DNA from: an uncultured Lachnospiraceae bacterium
GTDB taxonomy: Bacteria > Bacillota > Clostridia > Lachnospirales > Lachnospiraceae
Direction: 5' to 3'
DNA: 10,137 nt
Assembly (NCBI GenBank): GCA_910578115.1
Contig: CAJTPO010000032.1
Coordinates: forward strand, 41,834-51,970
Made by a program: the position numbers and the translations under genes
The notes under the pieces: generated by a model
What the model saw: only the letters and a program-made list of their open reading frames with translations
The model's database searches: none
Told to the model about the DNA's origin: nothing
Shown: one piece after another, positions 7,007-10,137 of the stretch
Position numbering within the stretch: position 1 is the stretch's first letter
Layout of the letters: each line of letters starts with the position of its first letter

Positions 7007-7168
7007 AATACCCTCCTGACGAACCTTGATTTTATCGTGATCGTTTACCACGTACATCGAATTATCAGTTTCTCTGTCAACCATCATCTTTCATACGGCC
7101 ACGCAGCAAAGCACAGCCCCGGTTGACCCGTAACACACACGCTGCAGGCTCCTGTAAACTGCAGCACA
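7007..7168 (-). promoter_or_regulatory. Long lepA leader with alternative hairpins
   Basis: From the predicted start near 7168 the leader is about 160 bases. Its first part can form GCTGCAG/CTGCAGC (7-bp stem, 11-base loop, about 7142-7166) or, exclusively, CCTGT/ACAGG. A third CTGCAG sits upstream at 7212-7217 in CTGCAGGCT, which is inverse to AGCCTGCAG within the leader. I recognise no known riboswitch or T-box. No complementary sequence masking the AGGAGGG site is obvious. The 7007-7087 part is open in the lepA frame but is probably untranslated. Confidence 0.3.
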
Positions 7169-7174
7169 GGAAAC

Positions 7175-7203
7175 AGTATATCAAATCGTTGAAATGCTGT
7201 CTA
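7175..7203 (-). promoter_or_regulatory. Sigma-A promoter of lepA
   Basis: On the minus strand TAGACA (7198-7203) and TATACT (7175-7180) are separated by exactly 17 bases, each one mismatch from consensus. It lies in the 239-base gap between spoIIP and lepA, downstream of the spoIIP stop. This would let the vegetative lepA-hemW pair be expressed independently of the sporulation genes upstream. No clear terminator follows spoIIP, so sporulation-phase read-through into lepA is also possible. Confidence 0.65.
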
Positions 7204-7245
7204 CTCTCAGCCTGCAGTTTTCCCGCATTTTAATAACGTCTCCGG

Positions 7246-8547
7246 CTACCGTTTGGGTTCTTCCCCGTTTAATACCAGGCTCAGTACATGTGCCAGCGGT
7301 TCACACGCATTCTTCATCTCCTCCACCGTATTGTTTTGTGCTCCCAGCTCGATCAGCAGGGTTTTCGGGCAAAGATGCATGTTATAACGATAAGCTTTCA
7401 GATAAATCCTTCTGGCAAGCCCCGGATAATATTCGTTACAGGCCGCCTGCATCTGAAAAGAGAAGGCGAGATTATCGTCGAGATACGGATTCTCCAGATA
7501 TTCGATCTCTCCCTTGGCCGTCCGGCTCAAACCGTTAAAAAACATGATCTGTGCCGTAGGTTTTCCCTGCAGATCCATGACCAGTCTCCGGCTCTCCGGC
7601 ATGGCATCCCTGTGCAGATCGATCACCACCTCAATGCTGGGATACTCCGCCAGTAATTTTTCTATAACCGGCAGGGAATTTCCGTAGGCATAGTCTCTGG
7701 ACTCTTTATCAAAACTCTCCGTAAAATGCATCACATTATAACCATACCGCTGCCTGAGAATAGATGCCAGATGCTCTCCCACACCCACGATACTGGTGGA
7801 TTCGTCTCCCGGTACCGAATCCGCAAATGCCTCCTGGGAATGAGTATGATAGATCAGGATCTGTGGTTTGTCAGTCCCTCCCTGCAGACGCATGTCCCTG
7901 GAAAGCAGTTTCTCCGCTCCAAGAAGCTCCTCCCCCGCCTGCGTGGTACTGTCCACGGCATAGAAAGCCTTGATCAACGCCTCATAATCCTGCAGTTCTT
8001 CCCAGCGATAACTGTAACTTTTACTTCGCACCGGTACAAATCCTGCCGGCGTATTGTCCGAGATCTGCTCTGCGGCCTCCTCCGGCTGCGTCGCCTGATT
8101 CTCCAGATACATACCGTTTTCTGCCAGCAGCGCATCGGCAAGTCCTTTTTCCAGATGCATGGCGCTTTCATCATACTCAAGGTCTCCCCCGGCGATCGCC
8201 TTATTGTCCTCGTCGCTCCCTTCCAGCATCATCAGTCTGTCATAATCGCTCTCCGCCGAAAATATATCTTCCCCCGCCGCCTCCATCCCATACAAAAAAA
8301 CCGGATATTCTGCCAGCAGCCAGCGATCCTTGATCGTACCGGCAAGCCGTTCCTGCGTTCCCTGATTCATTCTATGTATCCCGGGGAGATATGGCTCCAT
8401 CATGAATCCCTGCAGCCACCCCGGAAAAGCTTTCTCCTTGTTCTCCCGATCATGCACGGTTTCCATAACCTCCGACAGAACAAAAAATGCAGACACTATA
8501 ACAAGTGTTATTATGATAAGTCGCCTTAAAATTTTTTTAATATTCAT
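7246..8547 (-). CDS. spoIIP: Stage II sporulation protein P (SpoIIP), engulfment peptidoglycan hydrolase
   Basis: SpoIIP, with SpoIID and SpoIIM, degrades septal peptidoglycan during engulfment; it has amidase and endopeptidase activity. From the ATG at 8547 there are 433 residues: a short basic start (MNIKKILRR), one transmembrane segment (about 10-25), a long variable extracytoplasmic linker (about 30-225), then the catalytic domain. That domain shows ILIYHTHSQEAF (230-241), with metal-ligand-type His and Glu residues, DLHRDAMP (310-317), and LIELGAQNNTVEEM (398-411) carrying the late conserved Glu. The gene follows gpr as in Bacillus. Neither the ATG at 8547 nor an in-frame TTG at 8589, two bases after the gpr stop, has a recognisable Shine-Dalgarno; the ATG is preferred because it places the membrane segment at the usual position. 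The TTG would add 14 residues. Confidence 0.95.
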   Translation of the reverse strand: MNIKKILRRLIIITLVIVSAFFVLSEVMETVHDRENKEKAFPGWLQGFMMEPYLPGIHRMNQGTQERLAGTIKDRWLLAEYPVFLYGMEAAGEDIFSAESDYDRLMMLEGSDEDNKAIAGGDLEYDESAMHLEKGLADALLAENGMYLENQATQPEEAAEQISDNTPAGFVPVRSKSYSYRWEELQDYEALIKAFYAVDSTTQAGEELLGAEKLLSRDMRLQGGTDKPQILIYHTHSQEAFADSVPGDESTSIVGVGEHLASILRQRYGYNVMHFTESFDKESRDYAYGNSLPVIEKLLAEYPSIEVVIDLHRDAMPESRRLVMDLQGKPTAQIMFFNGLSRTAKGEIEYLENPYLDDNLAFSFQMQAACNEYYPGLARRIYLKAYRYNMHLCPKTLLIELGAQNNTVEEMKNACEPLAHVLSLVLNGEEPKR

Positions 8548-8591
8548 ACTAAAAATTATATGCGATGCAAATACAACTTCATGCCACAAGA

Positions 8592-9461
8592 TTAAACCGT
8601 GTCGAGCGCCTTGTTGATGCCGTCACAGATAATATGGCTGATCTGCTGTATCTGCTGATCCACATCCTTTGTGGTGACATACATATTGTTCAATTCCTTC
8701 AAGGCGACCGGCCGCTCTCCCATGGCATCTCCCACAATCGTAGCAGCATCCACCACCGTCGGCACCCCCAGCGCCAGCACCGGCACATTAAGGCTCTCCT
8801 GCGTAATGGCATTGCGGTGGTTCCCCACTCCCGATCCCGGGTGAATCCCGGTATTTGTGATCTGTATCGTACGGTTTAATCTCTTTGTCGAACGTGCCGC
8901 CAGCGCGTCGATCACGATCACCATATCCGGTTTGGTCTCTCCGATGACCCCCCTTATGATCTCAGCGGATTCCATGCCGGTCTTTGCCATAACCCCGGGA
9001 ACCAGACTGCTGACCTGGTGCATTTTGGAACGATTGTATGCCACCTTGCCATACTCCCGCACGATATGCCTGTTCACCAGCAGATTATCCACCACATTCG
9101 GTCCCAGGGAATCCGCGGTTACCTCACGATTGCCCAGTCCCACCACGAGGATCGATTGTTCCCTGTCCGGATCCGGCAGAACACTTTTCAGTTCTCTGGC
9201 CAGGATTTCCGATATTTCCTGATGATAATCCTCTTCCGGTTCCGTCATGGCCGGCGCTTCCAATGTAATATAGATTCCCATCGGTTTCCCCAGCATCCTG
9301 GCCCCGTTCTTCGTCTCAATAACCACCTTCGTAATATGAACATCGCTTTCCCCGTCATACGCTTCCTCCACGGTGACCCCATGCAGGCCTTCTGCTTTCT
9401 CCTCAATGCTCTCTCTGGCTTCCAACGCCAAGTCAGTCCTGACTGTTGACCAGCTATCCAT
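8592..9461 (-). CDS. gpr: Germination protease GPR (spore endopeptidase)
   Basis: GPR degrades small acid-soluble proteins in the spore core at germination. It is made as a zymogen in the forespore. The 289-residue protein contains the family motifs VVGLGNREVTADSLGP (106-121), VIDALAARSTKRLNR (183-197) and ITNTGIHPGSGVGNHR (201-216), and then GVPTVVDAATI. D117 and D185 align with the two aspartates essential in Bacillus megaterium GPR (MEROPS A25). The autocleavage region VRTDLALEA (7-15) would release a 10-residue propeptide, compared with 15 in B. megaterium. The protein is about 80 residues shorter than Bacillus GPR because a segment after the VVDA motif is missing, as is common in clostridia. 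The ATG at 9461 has GAGGAGAAGG just before it. spoIIP follows, 44 bases away. Confidence 0.97.
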   Translation of the reverse strand: MDSWSTVRTDLALEARESIEEKAEGLHGVTVEEAYDGESDVHITKVVIETKNGARMLGKPMGIYITLEAPAMTEPEEDYHQEISEILARELKSVLPDPDREQSILVVGLGNREVTADSLGPNVVDNLLVNRHIVREYGKVAYNRSKMHQVSSLVPGVMAKTGMESAEIIRGVIGETKPDMVIVIDALAARSTKRLNRTIQITNTGIHPGSGVGNHRNAITQESLNVPVLALGVPTVVDAATIVGDAMGERPVALKELNNMYVTTKDVDQQIQQISHIICDGINKALDTV

Positions 9462-9583
9462 ACCCTTCTCCTCATTTCCCGCATTTTATCTTACTACTAT
9501 TAATATGCGTATCTTCTTAAATTGCTTTTGTATTGCTTTACAACATCCTTTTCTATTTTTTGCAAAAATAAACAAAATATGTA

Positions 9584-9612
9584 TTGACATCGGGATTCTC
9601 ATAAACTACAAT
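9584..9612 (+). promoter_or_regulatory. Sigma-A promoter of rpsT
   Basis: TTGACA (9584-9589) is a perfect -35; 17 bases later TACAAT (9607-9612) has one mismatch to the -10 consensus. An A/T-rich tract at about 9550-9583 looks like an UP element, typical for ribosomal protein genes. The predicted transcript start near 9619 leaves a leader of about 93 bases. Confidence 0.85.
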
Positions 9613-9618
9613 AATATG

Positions 9619-9711
9619 CGTGTGTTTCCATTAAAACGTCCGTGTCCGGCTTTAATGAGACACGTCCTGATATATTCAAATACTATTACTATTTCAATCG
9701 GAGGTGCGATC
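9619..9711 (+). promoter_or_regulatory. rpsT leader with two mutually exclusive helices
   Basis: CATTAAA (9629-9635) can pair with TTTAATG (9651-9657), while CGTGTC (9641-9646), inside that loop, can pair with GACACG (9659-9664). The helices interleave, so they are alternatives or a pseudoknot; the single base between the two 3' strands makes a normal H-type pseudoknot unlikely. GGAGG (9700-9704) precedes the rpsT ATG by seven bases and is not obviously masked. Autoregulation by S20 is known in Escherichia coli, but I do not recognise this leader. Confidence 0.35.
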
Positions 9712-9975
9712 ATGGCTAACATTAAATCTGCCAAGAAGAGAATCTTAGTGAACAAGACCAAAGCTGAGAGAAACAAATCTGTTAAGTCCAGTGTCAAGAC
9801 AGCGATCAAGAAGGTATATGCTGCCGTTGAGGCTAATGACAGGGAAGCAGCGAAGACCGCATTGGTTGCCGCTACATCCGCTCTTGATAAGGCTGCCAAG
9901 AAGGGTGTTTATCACAAGAATACTTCAGCCAGAAAGATTTCCCGTCTTGCTCTTGCCGTAAATAAAATGGCATAA
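9712..9975 (+). CDS. rpsT: 30S ribosomal protein S20
   Basis: S20 binds 16S rRNA early in small-subunit assembly. The 87-residue protein is the usual length, rich in Lys and Ala, and begins MANIKSAKKRILVNKTKAER with the conserved NIKSAKKR and RNKSVKSSVKT segments (20-30); the later KKGVYHKNTSARKISRLA (63-80) is also family-typical. The open frame continues well upstream, but ATG 9712 with GGAGG seven bases before it is clearly the start. The gene stands alone between its own promoter and terminator, divergent from gpr, an arrangement also seen in Bacillus. Confidence 0.98.
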   Translation: MANIKSAKKRILVNKTKAERNKSVKSSVKTAIKKVYAAVEANDREAAKTALVAATSALDKAAKKGVYHKNTSARKISRLALAVNKMA

Positions 9976-10006
9976 CCCAATTTATATCAATAGAACATTT
10001 TTATAC

Positions 10007-10043
10007 AAAAAACACTTCCTGCCGTCATGGGAAGTGTTTTTTT
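10007..10043 (+). terminator. Intrinsic terminator after rpsT, probably bidirectional
   Basis: A 13-bp stem, AAAAAACACTTCC (10007-10019) with GGAAGTGTTTTTT (10030-10042), encloses a 10-base loop and ends in a run of seven Ts. The left arm begins with six As, so the minus strand also forms a hairpin followed by Ts. It starts 31 bases after the rpsT stop and could serve a convergent gene from the right. Confidence 0.9.
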
Positions 10044-10064
10044 GATCTTCGCTGTTGCTGCGTA

Positions 10065-10137
10065 CTAACAACTATAGTTAATGACTTTCACAGCATGGAT
10101 GGCCATGCGGCCCGCCAGGCGGCAGGCTGAGCATGAT
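10065..10137 (-). CDS. Possible C-terminal end of a convergent, unidentified gene (partial)
   Basis: The minus strand is open from the window edge to TAG at 10067-10065, encoding the 23-residue tail SCSACRLAGRMAIHAVKVIN plus three more residues. The stop lies 22 bases from the hairpin at 10007-10043, which can terminate this direction too. No family can be assigned from so short a tail. The other frames are also open or nearly so here, including an ATG at 10081 on the plus strand without a Shine-Dalgarno, so this is tentative. Confidence 0.25.
   Translation of the reverse strand, partial: SCSACRLAGRMAIHAVKVINYSC

Noticed and set aside
7007..7087. 27-residue N-terminal extension of LepA
   Set aside because: The ATG at 7006 has an ideal AGGAGGG and gives the family-standard N-terminus; the extension has no family match by eye.
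8555..8562. Sigma-E-like -10 box CATATAAT before spoIIP
   Set aside because: Its -35 partner is poor and transcription would begin almost at the ATG; it is kept only as a comment on the odd start.
9501..9507. Sigma-G-like -10 box CATATTA ahead of gpr
   Set aside because: The match is good and the position fits forespore control, but no -35 resembling the sigma-G/F consensus occurs 15-18 bases upstream, so I do not list it as a promoter.
1..10137. Mobile elements, CRISPR arrays, toxin-antitoxin or defence systems, tRNA and rRNA genes
   Set aside because: No transposase or integrase, regular repeat array, cloverleaf or rRNA stretch could be seen on either strand; all long genes are identifiable core genes.

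Overview
The window looks like chromosomal core sequence from an endospore-forming, anaerobic-type Firmicute. Class Clostridia is most likely, and a Lachnospiraceae-like genome fits best by inference from the gene set, roughly balanced base composition, strong AGGAGG ribosome binding sites and a sigma-K that lacks a pro-sequence. No mobile element, CRISPR array, tRNA or rRNA is visible.

Seven of the eight complete genes lie on the minus strand and read right to left. From the right these are gpr (germination protease), spoIIP (engulfment peptidoglycan hydrolase), lepA (elongation factor 4), hemW (radical SAM heme chaperone), sigK (late mother-cell sigma factor), yifB/comM (Mg-chelatase-like AAA+ ATPase) and dprA (RecA loader for incoming DNA). 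A further gene, possibly topA, starts in the last 16 bases at the left edge. On the right, rpsT (ribosomal protein S20) is divergent from gpr, has a near-consensus sigma-A promoter, and ends at a hairpin that could terminate both strands. What may be the 3' end of a convergent, unidentified gene runs off the right edge.

The genes fall into three groups. gpr-spoIIP and sigK serve sporulation: GPR degrades SASPs at germination, SpoIIP acts in engulfment, and sigma-K drives late mother-cell transcription. rpsT, lepA and hemW are growth housekeeping genes; lepA appears to have its own sigma-A promoter behind spoIIP. yifB-dprA is a tightly linked natural-transformation/DNA-processing pair with its own upstream region. 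The rpsT/gpr-spoIIP-lepA-hemW block resembles the Bacillus order, but sigK and yifB-dprA follow hemW here instead of the hrcA heat-shock operon.

I found no new multi-gene system. The points worth a second look are small: a short basic open frame, broken by one UGA, squeezed between sigK and its terminator; the sigK start region (no pro-sequence, TTG start, sigma-E-like promoter); a spoIIP start without a Shine-Dalgarno sequence; structured leaders before rpsT, lepA and yifB; and a 10-base motif shared by the yifB and sigK upstream regions.
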